Below are positions 28,994-37,357 of a DNA stretch of 64,000 nt, piece after piece. Each line of letters starts with the position of its first letter. Within the stretch, counting starts at the first letter, position 1. Origin of the DNA: Bacteroidota bacterium (GTDB taxonomy: Bacteria; Bacteroidota; Bacteroidia; AKYH767-A; 2013-40CM-41-45); NCBI GenBank assembly GCA_003389385.1, contig QQVM01000011.1, positions 58,474 through 122,473 on the forward strand, written 5' to 3'. A model generated the notes under the pieces. The model was not told the DNA's origin. It saw nothing but the letters and a program-made list of their open reading frames with translations, and did not search any database. A program made the translations under genes and the position numbers.

Positions 28994-30481
28994 TCACATC
29001 TTCACAAACCGCTCCATGAACTGTCCTTTCTTGGTCTTCAGTTTTAAAATGTAAACTCCTTCGCTTAAAAAGGAAGAAGAAATGGAATGCTCATTCGGTG
29101 ACATGGTTTTTTCAAATACCACCTGGCCCTGACTGTTAATGATCTGTGCCAGATATTCCTTTGCACCCGTGAAATCTTCCTTGTGATAAATATTAATCCA
29201 TTCCTTTACCGGATTGGGTGTGATGCTGAATGGACTTATTCTGCTTTTTATTTCCTGAAGACCTGTACTTAGCGTGTCGCAAATACTGCCTGCAATTGGC
29301 CCGAGTGCATAGTTAACCATGTTAGGAAGACTATATGTGGTTCTTCCTCCGTTTAAGTACATGTGATTGGTACTGTAATCACAACCCGGGCCCAGCACAT
29401 TTGGGTTTAAGATCACATCGATGTTCTGAGTATACACTGTATTGGAATTAGGACCACTGCCATTGCCTTTGCTGACATAAAGCTTATCGTCTGCTCCCAG
29501 CTGAAGGGATGCCATCTGCACATTCTGCAATATCCCCGTATCCGGATACATCATGATGGTTTGTTTGCTGGCCTTGATATCCGGAGCATTTAAATCATAC
29601 TGGTATACGAATTTGGCCGGATAAGGATAAGAATTAGCAACATACAAGACTTGTTCGTCCGGTGAAAACTCGCAACCGCAATAAGAATTCTCAGGACTAA
29701 AGACATTTTCTCCGATCCTGCGGTAGTTTGAAAACATGCCGCTGCAACGGTCGAAATCAAGTAAATCAATGTTGCCACTTGGGCTTACTGATACCATCAT
29801 ATTTCCGCTACGGGAAAAGCGAGAAGTACAATAAAACATATCCTTTGGTTTGGAGTTTCCGGTGGCCTGCCTCATTGGCCCTTGAATACCCGAAGGGCTG
29901 ATGAGGTAAACCAGATACTCATCCTGATCCCAGCGCTGTTGTATCAGCCACCAGTCACGCCCGTTTGCATGCTTTACCGCAGTTGTTCGATCATTAGTAC
30001 TATCGGTGGTCAGGCGTATATTCTTTTGTACCACACCACCCAATCCTCCATCCAAACTCATATCGACCAATGAATAATATAAATTGCTTTGTGAATTATA
30101 TTGCTCCTTGGAGAAAACATAGTAACGCAGGCTGTCATCTGGGAATGGCAGGATAAGCAGACCCTGAGTCTGAGCCGGATGGCCCTCCAGGGAATCTCCG
30201 TTTTGCATTACGGCACCTGTCTGGTTAAATACCTTTACACAAAAATAACCAAACCGGTCAGCTGCAGCATAAAAGAGCAAATTCCCATACTTGTCGCTGA
30301 TGGAAGCAACTGTTCCTTTTACAAGTGTTCCCTGAAGTGGTGAATAAAATGAAAAAACATTGCCTGTATCGTTGAAATCAATTCCACCATGATCACCGAA
30401 GATCCAGATGCGGTCTTCTTTTTGAGCTAAGGTTTCAAGGAAGACGAATGAAATTAAAATCAACAAGATGTGCTTCAGCAT
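28994..30481 (-). CDS. Secreted protein with type IX C-terminal sorting domain
   Basis: A 495-residue secreted protein. Signal peptide at residues 1-19 (MLKHILLILISFVFLETLAQ, cleaved near AQ). The central part (about 25-400) resembles a beta-propeller: repeated strands with GNLLFYAAADRFG, GNMMVSVSPSGNIDLLDF, FSPDEQVLYVANSYP and LGADDKLYVSKGNGSG. The last 75 residues are a type A sorting domain: ITPNPVKEWINIY, AQIINSQGQVVFEK, LSEGVYILKLKTKKGQ. Such a domain directs passage through the GldKLMN machine and surface attachment. It lies between the inverted repeat elements A and B, and its upstream region carries short direct repeats. Substrate or ligand unknown. Confidence 0.92.
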   Translation of the reverse strand: MLKHILLILISFVFLETLAQKEDRIWIFGDHGGIDFNDTGNVFSFYSPLQGTLVKGTVASISDKYGNLLFYAAADRFGYFCVKVFNQTGAVMQNGDSLEGHPAQTQGLLILPFPDDSLRYYVFSKEQYNSQSNLYYSLVDMSLDGGLGGVVQKNIRLTTDSTNDRTTAVKHANGRDWWLIQQRWDQDEYLVYLISPSGIQGPMRQATGNSKPKDMFYCTSRFSRSGNMMVSVSPSGNIDLLDFDRCSGMFSNYRRIGENVFSPENSYCGCEFSPDEQVLYVANSYPYPAKFVYQYDLNAPDIKASKQTIMMYPDTGILQNVQMASLQLGADDKLYVSKGNGSGPNSNTVYTQNIDVILNPNVLGPGCDYSTNHMYLNGGRTTYSLPNMVNYALGPIAGSICDTLSTGLQEIKSRISPFSITPNPVKEWINIYHKEDFTGAKEYLAQIINSQGQVVFEKTMSPNEHSISSSFLSEGVYILKLKTKKGQFMERFVKM

Positions 30482-30489
30482 GAGGAAAA

Positions 30490-30612
30490 TTGTCTGAACT
30501 GGGATGTAGTCTGAACTGGGATTTATTGGATGAGTGGGATTACTGGGAAGTTGTCTGAACTGGGATTTATTGGATTTATTGGATTAATTGGATTTTGGGG
30601 ATTGACTAGATT
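30490..30612. repeat. Short direct repeats upstream of the type IX cargo gene
   Basis: The string GTCTGAACTGGGATTTATTGG occurs near 30509 and 30552 with a shorter copy near 30492, and TTTATTGGAT/ATTGGATT motifs repeat between 30571 and 30598. They occupy the 5' region of the cargo gene (minus strand), so they overlap its promoter or leader. I cannot tell regulation from simple sequence slippage. Confidence 0.6.
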
Positions 30613-30683
30613 TTATTATCGTCTTCGAAAGATATTACATTCTTGGCAATTTTTTATTCATTGATTGAAGGGCCTGCCTCAAA

Positions 30684-30950
30684 TTCATCCCGCAGGGATC
30701 CTGTGAGAGACCCGTACTGCCCTTTGCTACAAAGCCGTCATCCAGCAGGGAACTTGTGTGCAAAATGGTACAGGGCAAGCTTCATTCCTCCTGCAAGTTG
30801 ATTACATCACGATTCCTAGAGTTCTTTCCACACACAAGTTCCCTGCAGGATGACCCTGATGCAGGGTCGGTACGGACATTTACAGGATCCCTGCTATATG
30901 ACCTTAGGGAAGGGTCGGTACGGGTCTCCCACAAGGTCCTTTCTGGCCGA
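30684..30950. repeat. Palindromic repeat element B (inverted copy of A)
   Basis: Left arm: units beginning CATCCCGCAGGGATCCTGTG at 30686 and CATCCAGCAGGGAACTTGTG at 30739. Core at about 30770-30815, whose reverse complement contains AATCAACTTGCAGGAGGAA and matches the core of element A. Right arm: three inverted units near 30833, 30881 and 30929, 48 bp apart. The side with three units is on the right here and on the left in A, so B is A reversed. Small open frames here (30756-31024) are by-products of the repeat. Confidence 0.85.
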
Positions 30951-31001
30951 CGGGGGGCTTCGTAGCCGACGACGCAACCCGCACATTGGCCCGGTAAAAA
31001 T

Positions 31002-31038
31002 AAAGCGAGTGAACAGTTATTCACTGTTCACTCGCTTT
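31002..31038 (-). terminator. Terminator downstream of tRNA-fMet
   Basis: A perfect 16-bp stem: AAAGCGAGTGAACAGT (31002-31017) with its complement at 31023-31038 around a five-base loop. Read on the minus strand it is followed by ATTTTT. It begins 18 bp past the tRNA 3' end. Confidence 0.85.
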
Positions 31039-31055
31039 GTGCATTTGACTTAGGT

Positions 31056-31127
<72 letters not shown>

Positions 31128-31142
31128 CTGTATTTTAAATAT

Positions 31143-31193
31143 CTCAACGAGCTACTCCCGATAACTTTCGGGACTCCACCCTGCACTATATTT
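31143..31193 (-). pseudogene. Partial tRNA-fMet copy interrupted by a palindrome
   Basis: CAACGAGCTAC (31145-31155) and CTCCACCCTGCACTATATTTT (31174-31193, one base short of the full copy) repeat the tRNA-fMet sequence at 31099-31136, including its upstream flank. Where the functional gene has the six bases CAACTG, this copy has the 18-base palindrome TCCCGATAACTTTCGGGA (31156-31173). Only the 5' half of the tRNA is present, so it cannot make a tRNA. Confidence 0.75.
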
Positions 31194-31305
31194 TGACGCT
31201 CCTTTGAGCGTGATTTTTTTAATTATCGGTGCAAATATTCCTGTCCGATTTTGGACTGCAAAGATATAATTCGTTTTTTTACTAAACTAATCTTTTTTTA
31301 AAAAA

Positions 31306-32193
31306 ATGGGACATAAATCGGGATTTATAAGCATTATCGGAAAGCCGAATGTAGGCAAATCTACTCTCATGAATGCCATTACAGGTGCTTCATTATCAAT
31401 TGTTACCCCCAAAGCCCAGACCACAAGACACAGAATTAAAGGCATTTTGAATACAGAAAACCTTCAACTGGTTTTTTCTGATACTCCGGGAATACTTGAA
31501 CCGCATTATCTTCTGCACCAGAAAATGATGGATTTCGTAAAAGCTTCTCTCGATGATGCTGATGTGGTTCTGCTGATCACGGATTTGACCGAAACTTACA
31601 TGGATGAATCCTTTCGTGAAAAAATGAAAGGAATCTCCACACCTCTGATTGTCATCATCAATAAAATAGATCTTTCAACCGAAAATGAAGTGAATAAATT
31701 GTTGCATGGTTGGAAGAAGCACCTTTCGCCTCATGCAGTTATACCTGTCTCTGCAAAAGAGAAATTCAATTTGCAGATAATTCTCGATTCCATTGTTGAG
31801 TTAATTCCTGAATCTCCTCCCTACTTTTCCAAGGAACACCTGAGTGACGCAACAGAAAGATTCTTCGTTTCTGAAATTATACGCGAGAAGATTTTTCTGA
31901 ATTACCAGGAGGAAATTCCATATTCTACGGAAGTGAGCATTGAGGCATTCAAAGATGAAGGGAAACTGGTGCGCATCAACGCTGTCATCTCGGTGGAAAG
32001 GGATTCACAAAAAGCTATCATCATAGGAAGAAAAGGGGAGTCAATAAAAAAAGTCGGTACGGAAGCACGCAAAGACATAGAAAGCTTTCTCGGGAAAAAA
32101 GTCTTCCTTGAAACATTTGTGAGAGTGGAAAAAGACTGGAGGAAGAAAGAAAACAAACTTCGCAACTTTGGCTATTCCTCCGGTTCACAATGA
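31306..32193 (+). CDS. era: Ribosome assembly GTPase Era
   Basis: GTPase that binds the 3' end of 16S rRNA during 30S maturation. G1 is GKPNVGKST, G3 is DTPGI, G4 is NKID. The C-terminal KH domain has IIIGRKGESIKKVGTEARKDIE. Length 295 is standard. Its TGA overlaps the ATG of the penicillin-acylase-like gene by 4 bp, so that gene is co-translated. Confidence 0.97.
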   Translation: MGHKSGFISIIGKPNVGKSTLMNAITGASLSIVTPKAQTTRHRIKGILNTENLQLVFSDTPGILEPHYLLHQKMMDFVKASLDDADVVLLITDLTETYMDESFREKMKGISTPLIVIINKIDLSTENEVNKLLHGWKKHLSPHAVIPVSAKEKFNLQIILDSIVELIPESPPYFSKEHLSDATERFFVSEIIREKIFLNYQEEIPYSTEVSIEAFKDEGKLVRINAVISVERDSQKAIIIGRKGESIKKVGTEARKDIESFLGKKVFLETFVRVEKDWRKKENKLRNFGYSSGSQ

Positions 32194-34586
32194 AATGGAT
32201 TAAATATATCCTGATTACAGCAGTCTCACTGCTTGTTCTGCTTGGACTTGTTATTTACACCTATCTGCAACAACACAAGCCTCGTTATTCCGGTGAAGTG
32301 AAACTTAAAGGACTCAGTTCAAAGACTGAAGTTCACTTCGATACTTACGGTATTCCTCATATTTATGGAGAAAGCGAAGAGGATGTATTCCGAACGCTTG
32401 GATACATTCACGCAATGGAACGCCTGTTCCAAATGGAAATGATACGACGTGTAAGTTCAGGACGACTCTCTGAATTATTCGGAGCTTCTACTTTAGAAAT
32501 AGACAAGTTCTTCAGAATGCTGGATTTCACCAGTCATGCCATTGCATCAGAAAAAGAATTTTACTCAGATCAAAATCTGCCTTCGCACAAGCTTGCTCTG
32601 GCTTACCTGGAGGGGATCAATCAGTATATAAAAACTGAGTCAAGGCCAATTGAATTCAAACTAATAGGAATTAATCCGGAAGAATACAAGGTCAGAGATC
32701 TGTATCTGATCGTAAGTTACATCTCCTTCAATTTTCAGATGGCATTTCGCACAGATCCTTTGCTTGAAAGGATACTGAACAAAGCAGGGAAAGAATATTA
32801 TCAGGATTTGACAGGGAGAATGCTCACTAACTCAGACTCGATAAGCAATTCTTATCCTAAGTCAATTTCAGAAACCGGTAATTCATTTTCAGATTTCATC
32901 CTTCCCATCCAGCCCTGGACAGGTAGCAATGCATTGGTAATTTCTTCAACGAGGTCTGCATCCCGTAAAACTTTATTTTCTAACGACACTCATATAGGAC
33001 ATCAGCAGCCTGCAGTATGGCATGAAGCACATCTTGACTGTCCAGGTTTTCGATTCTACGGTAACTTCCTTGCCGGTTTTCCATTTGCTCCTCTGGGAAG
33101 AACAGAGCGTCACGCCTGGGGTCTTACAATTTTTGAAAACGATGACCTTGACTTTTACAGGCAGCAGGTAAATAGGGAAAATCCCAATCAGGTAAAATAT
33201 AAAGGAGAATGGGTGAATCTCGAGTTGCGAGATGAGATTATCAAAGTGAAAGATTCTCTGGATGTAAAATTTCGATTTAGAGTTGGCTCGTACGGACCGG
33301 TTTGTTCGGATGTCATGTCTGATTTTATTGAAGACAAAAATAATGTGGTCAGTGTTTGCTGGGCATTCCTTAATGAAAAGAACAATCTTCTTGATGTAAC
33401 TTATGGTCTCGCGCATTCACGTTCTCTCGGGGAATTTGAACAACATGTTTCGCGCATCAATGCGCCGGGATTGAATGTGCTGTATGGTGATTTGGAAAAT
33501 AATATTGCATGGTGGGCAGCAGGGAAAATTGTTCAAAGGCCGGAACATGTTGATCCCAATTTGGTTCTTGACGGTAATTCAGGCAGTAATGATTGGACAG
33601 GGTATAATGATTTTTCACAAAACCCTAAGTCAGTGAACCCTGAATCTGGATTTGTGTTTTCCTGTAACCAGCAGCCAGATCACACCAATAATAAAAATCT
33701 TCCGGGGTATTTTCTTCCGGAAGACAGAACTCACAGACTTCTGGATTTGGTAAATTCTGTCGAAAAATTTGATGTCAATACTCTTAAGTCAGTTCAACGG
33801 GATATACGAAATACTAAGTTAGCAGAATTATGCCGGAAGATGTGCATGGAGATTGACACAAATACATTTCATATTAATGCAAGAGAAAGAGTGATTTTGC
33901 GCGAATTGATTCGCTGGGACGGAAGTCATGATCTGGATAATTTGTCTGCGGGATTTTTTAACAGATGGCATCATAACCTGCTACATCTGGCACTTGTTGA
34001 TGAAATGGGAGAGAAAGACTTTCACGCATTCTTAAAAACTCATGTGAAGAAAGATTGCATGGAAAAAATAATAACAAAGAAGAGTTCACCCTGGTGGGAT
34101 GATATTGGCACGAAGGAGAAAAAGGAAACTTTATCCGAAGTATTGATGAGCTCATTTCAAAGGACTGTTGAAGATATGACGATTCATCTGGGAAATGATA
34201 TCAGGCAATGGAAGTGGAGTAGAATGCACCGACTGGAAATAGAACATCCAATCGGGAGGAACAAGCCTTTTAATCTCCTTTTCAATGTCGGACCTTCAGA
34301 AATTGATGGTGGTGATGAAACACTCAATAATCAAGGCTTTGAAACGTTTGATGACCGAATCCAATTGAAGGTAAATCTTGGAGCAGCAATGCGCAGAATT
34401 GTAGATTTTGCAAATCCTGAATCTGGTTTTGCCATCATTCCAAGCGGACAATCTGGGAATTTCATGAGCCCGCATTATGATGACCAGTTTGAATTGTATG
34501 TAAAAGGTACATATCGTGAAGAGTTTATGGGCCGCATCGATGTTCTGAAGGCTTCGCGGAATAATCTTATATTCATTCCTGAATAA
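32190..34586 (+). CDS. Penicillin acylase family amidase
   Basis: N-terminal-nucleophile hydrolase of 798 residues, homologous to penicillin G acylase and acyl-homoserine-lactone acylases. An N-terminal hydrophobic helix (about 5-24) targets the periplasm. The autocatalytic cleavage site is Gly245-Ser246 in TGSNALVIS; Ser246 becomes the nucleophile of the beta chain. The alpha-chain motif FDTYGIPHIYGESEEDVFRTLGYIHA is typical. The natural substrate cannot be inferred; quorum-signal or peptide deacylation are family possibilities. It overlaps era by 4 bp. Confidence 0.93.
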   Translation: MKWIKYILITAVSLLVLLGLVIYTYLQQHKPRYSGEVKLKGLSSKTEVHFDTYGIPHIYGESEEDVFRTLGYIHAMERLFQMEMIRRVSSGRLSELFGASTLEIDKFFRMLDFTSHAIASEKEFYSDQNLPSHKLALAYLEGINQYIKTESRPIEFKLIGINPEEYKVRDLYLIVSYISFNFQMAFRTDPLLERILNKAGKEYYQDLTGRMLTNSDSISNSYPKSISETGNSFSDFILPIQPWTGSNALVISSTRSASRKTLFSNDTHIGHQQPAVWHEAHLDCPGFRFYGNFLAGFPFAPLGRTERHAWGLTIFENDDLDFYRQQVNRENPNQVKYKGEWVNLELRDEIIKVKDSLDVKFRFRVGSYGPVCSDVMSDFIEDKNNVVSVCWAFLNEKNNLLDVTYGLAHSRSLGEFEQHVSRINAPGLNVLYGDLENNIAWWAAGKIVQRPEHVDPNLVLDGNSGSNDWTGYNDFSQNPKSVNPESGFVFSCNQQPDHTNNKNLPGYFLPEDRTHRLLDLVNSVEKFDVNTLKSVQRDIRNTKLAELCRKMCMEIDTNTFHINARERVILRELIRWDGSHDLDNLSAGFFNRWHHNLLHLALVDEMGEKDFHAFLKTHVKKDCMEKIITKKSSPWWDDIGTKEKKETLSEVLMSSFQRTVEDMTIHLGNDIRQWKWSRMHRLEIEHPIGRNKPFNLLFNVGPSEIDGGDETLNNQGFETFDDRIQLKVNLGAAMRRIVDFANPESGFAIIPSGQSGNFMSPHYDDQFELYVKGTYREEFMGRIDVLKASRNNLIFIPE

Positions 34587-34625
34587 GGAAACAGTTATCT
34601 TATATTTGTATCAATCAACAATTTT

Positions 34626-36089
34626 ATGACGATGAGAAAATACATCCTGATTCTCCTGCTGGCTATGATGGGTCCGCTCACTTTCGCGCAAACCGTCTCA
34701 CAGATTACAGGTACTGTGGAAGGAGCTGCATACCAGGATATGTACTTGTTAACAGACAAGAGTGGACTTCGTCTTAAGGCAGAGCAACAGATTACCAGAA
34801 TCAGCGGTCAGAGTTTTCAGTTCAGCACCGTATTAGACAGGAACAGAATAGTAGAACTGGCCTCTTCACAGATCAGAATACCCATTTATTTACAACCGGG
34901 TGATAAAATCAATATCAACATCAGTCATACAGGTTCACCTGCTATTTCACTCTCCGGAGAGGCCGCCCATGAAAATGAATTTCTTCAGACATTTTTCGGA
35001 AAGTTTGGAGCAGATTTCGATGACAGTTTAAATCAGAAAAAAATGTTATCCATGGGAGTGGATGGATTTGAAATTGAAGCATTCAATAAGCGAAAAGCAC
35101 ATCTCGATTTTTTAAAGTCAAAGTCTTCAGAAATTTCATTCAGGGATGATTTTAAAAAGTTCATGGAGAATCAGATTAATTATCATTACTGGGCATCCTT
35201 GTTTGCATATCCTGTTGTGAACGCTAATAGCAATACAAGCGTACTTACCGTGAATAAGCTTCCTGATCCCATGCTTGAAGGATTATCAACCGTTCAAATC
35301 AACAATCAGGCTGCATTGATTACTGATTCATACAGAAATTTTGTTAAGTATTATAATGTGTATATGACAAGCAAAGCGAACGGATTTAAAAAATTCACCG
35401 ACTTATCCGTGTCCACGGAAAAAAAGCTTGCATCAGCTCGCAGCACATATACGGGTGAAGTATTGATATACTGGCTTGCCAAGCATATCAGTGATGAGTG
35501 TGGTAGGATTTCGCAACCACTCAACAAAAAGCTGATGGATGAATTGAAGGCAAGGGATGCCGCGAATCTGTACTATCCAGTTGTGAAAGAATATTGCGAC
35601 AATCTTCCCAAACAAGATCTTGTTGCCGGAACAAATTCATCAAGGACCAAACCAGCTGCAGGTGATGATGATCTCGATCTCACGGATCCGGAAGGGAAAC
35701 CTGTGACGCTTGCTTCACTCAAAGGCAAGGTTGTCTATATAGATTTCTGGGCGAGTTGGTGTGGTCCTTGTCGTGTGATGATGCCTTTTTCAAAGCAACT
35801 CCATGAGCAATTGAACGAGAAAGAAAAGAAGCAAATTGTTTTCATGTACATATCCATTGATGCAAACAAGGAGGCCTGGTTAAAGGGCATAAAAGATTTT
35901 GACATTCAGGGAGTCAATGTACTTTCTCCAGGTAACTGGAATTCCAAAGCATGCCGTTATTTTCAGATTAACAGCATTCCTCGTTACATGATCATGAACA
36001 AGAAAGGTGAGATTGTTCAGTTCAATGCCAAGCGTCCTTCAGATTCCAGCGTACTCGAGGATCTCAGGCGCCTTGCGATGGAACCATGA
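34626..36089 (+). CDS. TlpA-like thioredoxin-fold disulfide reductase, exported
   Basis: A 487-residue exported protein. Signal peptide ends LTFAQ (about residue 22). An N-terminal beta-rich region (about 25-110, [20 protein letters not shown]) resembles the DUF4369-type domain common before Bacteroidota thioredoxins. A helical middle part follows, then a thioredoxin domain (about 350-487) with the active site Cys379-Gly-Pro-Cys382 in [14 protein letters not shown]. Likely a periplasmic thiol:disulfide reductase. The frame offers ATG at 34626 and 34632. The string TATATTTG at 34601-34608 resembles a -7 box but has no -33 partner. Confidence 0.9.
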   Translation: MTMRKYILILLLAMMGPLTFAQTVSQITGTVEGAAYQDMYLLTDKSGLRLKAEQQITRISGQSFQFSTVLDRNRIVELASSQIRIPIYLQPGDKININISHTGSPAISLSGEAAHENEFLQTFFGKFGADFDDSLNQKKMLSMGVDGFEIEAFNKRKAHLDFLKSKSSEISFRDDFKKFMENQINYHYWASLFAYPVVNANSNTSVLTVNKLPDPMLEGLSTVQINNQAALITDSYRNFVKYYNVYMTSKANGFKKFTDLSVSTEKKLASARSTYTGEVLIYWLAKHISDECGRISQPLNKKLMDELKARDAANLYYPVVKEYCDNLPKQDLVAGTNSSRTKPAAGDDDLDLTDPEGKPVTLASLKGKVVYIDFWASWCGPCRVMMPFSKQLHEQLNEKEKKQIVFMYISIDANKEAWLKGIKDFDIQGVNVLSPGNWNSKACRYFQINSIPRYMIMNKKGEIVQFNAKRPSDSSVLEDLRRLAMEP

Positions 36090-36100
36090 AGATTCTGGCA

Positions 36101-37201
36101 CTAGTCCCGGATGTCTTTTCTCTTCGGAAGGGGTGAATCCATCTTCTCGTAATCTACCAGTTTCATGTGTCTTGACATGCTCACAGAATTTGTGACGAGT
36201 TCATTCACTGATCTCCGGATGTATTTTGATTTTTTAAACTCTTCCACATTCTGATCCATGTCTTCTGCGTTCCAACCGCGGCTCCATCCTACAAAGTTGA
36301 ATGGAGGCAGTGCAAAGCCGAGGTCTGTGAAAAAACAACTCATCTGTCCTGCTACCTGCTGAATATTATCCTGTCCGCCTGTAATTAAAAAGGCTGCCAC
36401 TTTATTTTTAATCAGGATCCGGTCATGCAAGGTAATCTGGTTTTGTACGCAGTTCAGCCTCTCGCACATTTTAAAATAAAGGGAGGAGGGATTTCCCCAA
36501 CGGATTGGTGTGGCTACAAAAATAATGTCTGCCCATAGTACCAGTGAACGGTACACTTCATTCATTCCATCCTTAGGATCCATTTCTGAAATGGAACAAG
36601 GCCAAGTGCATGCTCTCTCATGGATGCTGTAATATCCTTCACATGCCCTGAATTCAAGATCGCGAAGTCGGATTAATTTAGTCGCCGCACCATGCTGTTC
36701 TTTGCAGTTATTCAATGCTAGATACAGGGCTTCCTCCGAAGTTGAGATTCGTGTAATGCCCGGATGCATATTCGTTGTGGATATTCCAAGCACATTTAAT
36801 GTACCCGGACCGGTTTCGTATTTCAATGAGGAGAGATCTTCCAGAGGATTGTCTTTGTGCTTCGCCGCACTTGCAGGGATCACCGGTTTTTCTGAGATGA
36901 GAATTTTTTCTCCTTCAACTCTCACTTCATATACGGCTTGTTGATCCCCGAAACTTTCCGGGGCCTTGCCGTTATGTACATTGTATTCCCAACCATGCCA
37001 GGGGCACTGAACGAAGTATCCGCCTTCTCGTTTATTCACCAGGCCTTTGTCCAGAGGCCCGGCTTTATGAAGGCAAATATTGCCAATTGCTGAAATTTTA
37101 TTCTCATAATTACTTAGCAGCACAGGTCGGTTTCCGACTGTCACAAGAACGTGAGAGTTAATTCTTAAATCGGAAAGCTCCATGACAGGAATGAAATTCA
37201 T
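36101..37201 (-). CDS. Rieske ferredoxin domain fused to a flavodoxin-fold FMN reductase
   Basis: A two-domain redox protein (366 residues from ATG 37201). Domain 1 (about 1-105) is a Rieske [2Fe-2S] domain with ligands Cys43-x-His45 (CLH) and Cys66-x2-His69 (CPWH). Domain 2 (about 112-340) is an NAD(P)H-dependent FMN reductase/flavodoxin fold with the flavin loop ATPIRWGNPSSLYFKMCERL. The fusion suggests electron transfer between NAD(P)H, FMN and the iron-sulfur cluster. The frame is open to 37381, but that start would overlap the divergent transporter gene, and the Rieske fold begins at MNFIPVMELSDL. Partner and substrate unknown. Confidence 0.87.
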   Translation of the reverse strand: MNFIPVMELSDLRINSHVLVTVGNRPVLLSNYENKISAIGNICLHKAGPLDKGLVNKREGGYFVQCPWHGWEYNVHNGKAPESFGDQQAVYEVRVEGEKILISEKPVIPASAAKHKDNPLEDLSSLKYETGPGTLNVLGISTTNMHPGITRISTSEEALYLALNNCKEQHGAATKLIRLRDLEFRACEGYYSIHERACTWPCSISEMDPKDGMNEVYRSLVLWADIIFVATPIRWGNPSSLYFKMCERLNCVQNQITLHDRILIKNKVAAFLITGGQDNIQQVAGQMSCFFTDLGFALPPFNFVGWSRGWNAEDMDQNVEEFKKSKYIRRSVNELVTNSVSMSRHMKLVDYEKMDSPLPKRKDIRD

Positions 37202-37357
37202 TTGGGTGTCGATTTTTCTGGAGTATATAAAATAATGTGACGGAATGTGAAAATTATCCATAAATCTAATAAAATCATCCAATAAAATTCTGAAACTATT
37301 TTTAGCAGGTTCATTCCGGTTCTTTACCTTTCGCCACCCTAAACCATTTAAAGCCTT

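Noticed and set aside
28612..29047. Open frames at 28612-28851 (minus) and 28823-29047 (plus)
   Set aside because: They are produced by the repeat units of element A (the translated text repeats itself every 16 codons) and by the antisense of the cargo gene end.
30756..31024. Overlapping open frames on both strands of about 70-80 codons
   Set aside because: They lie inside repeat element B, have no protein-like composition, and exist because the palindromic units contain no stop codons in some frames.
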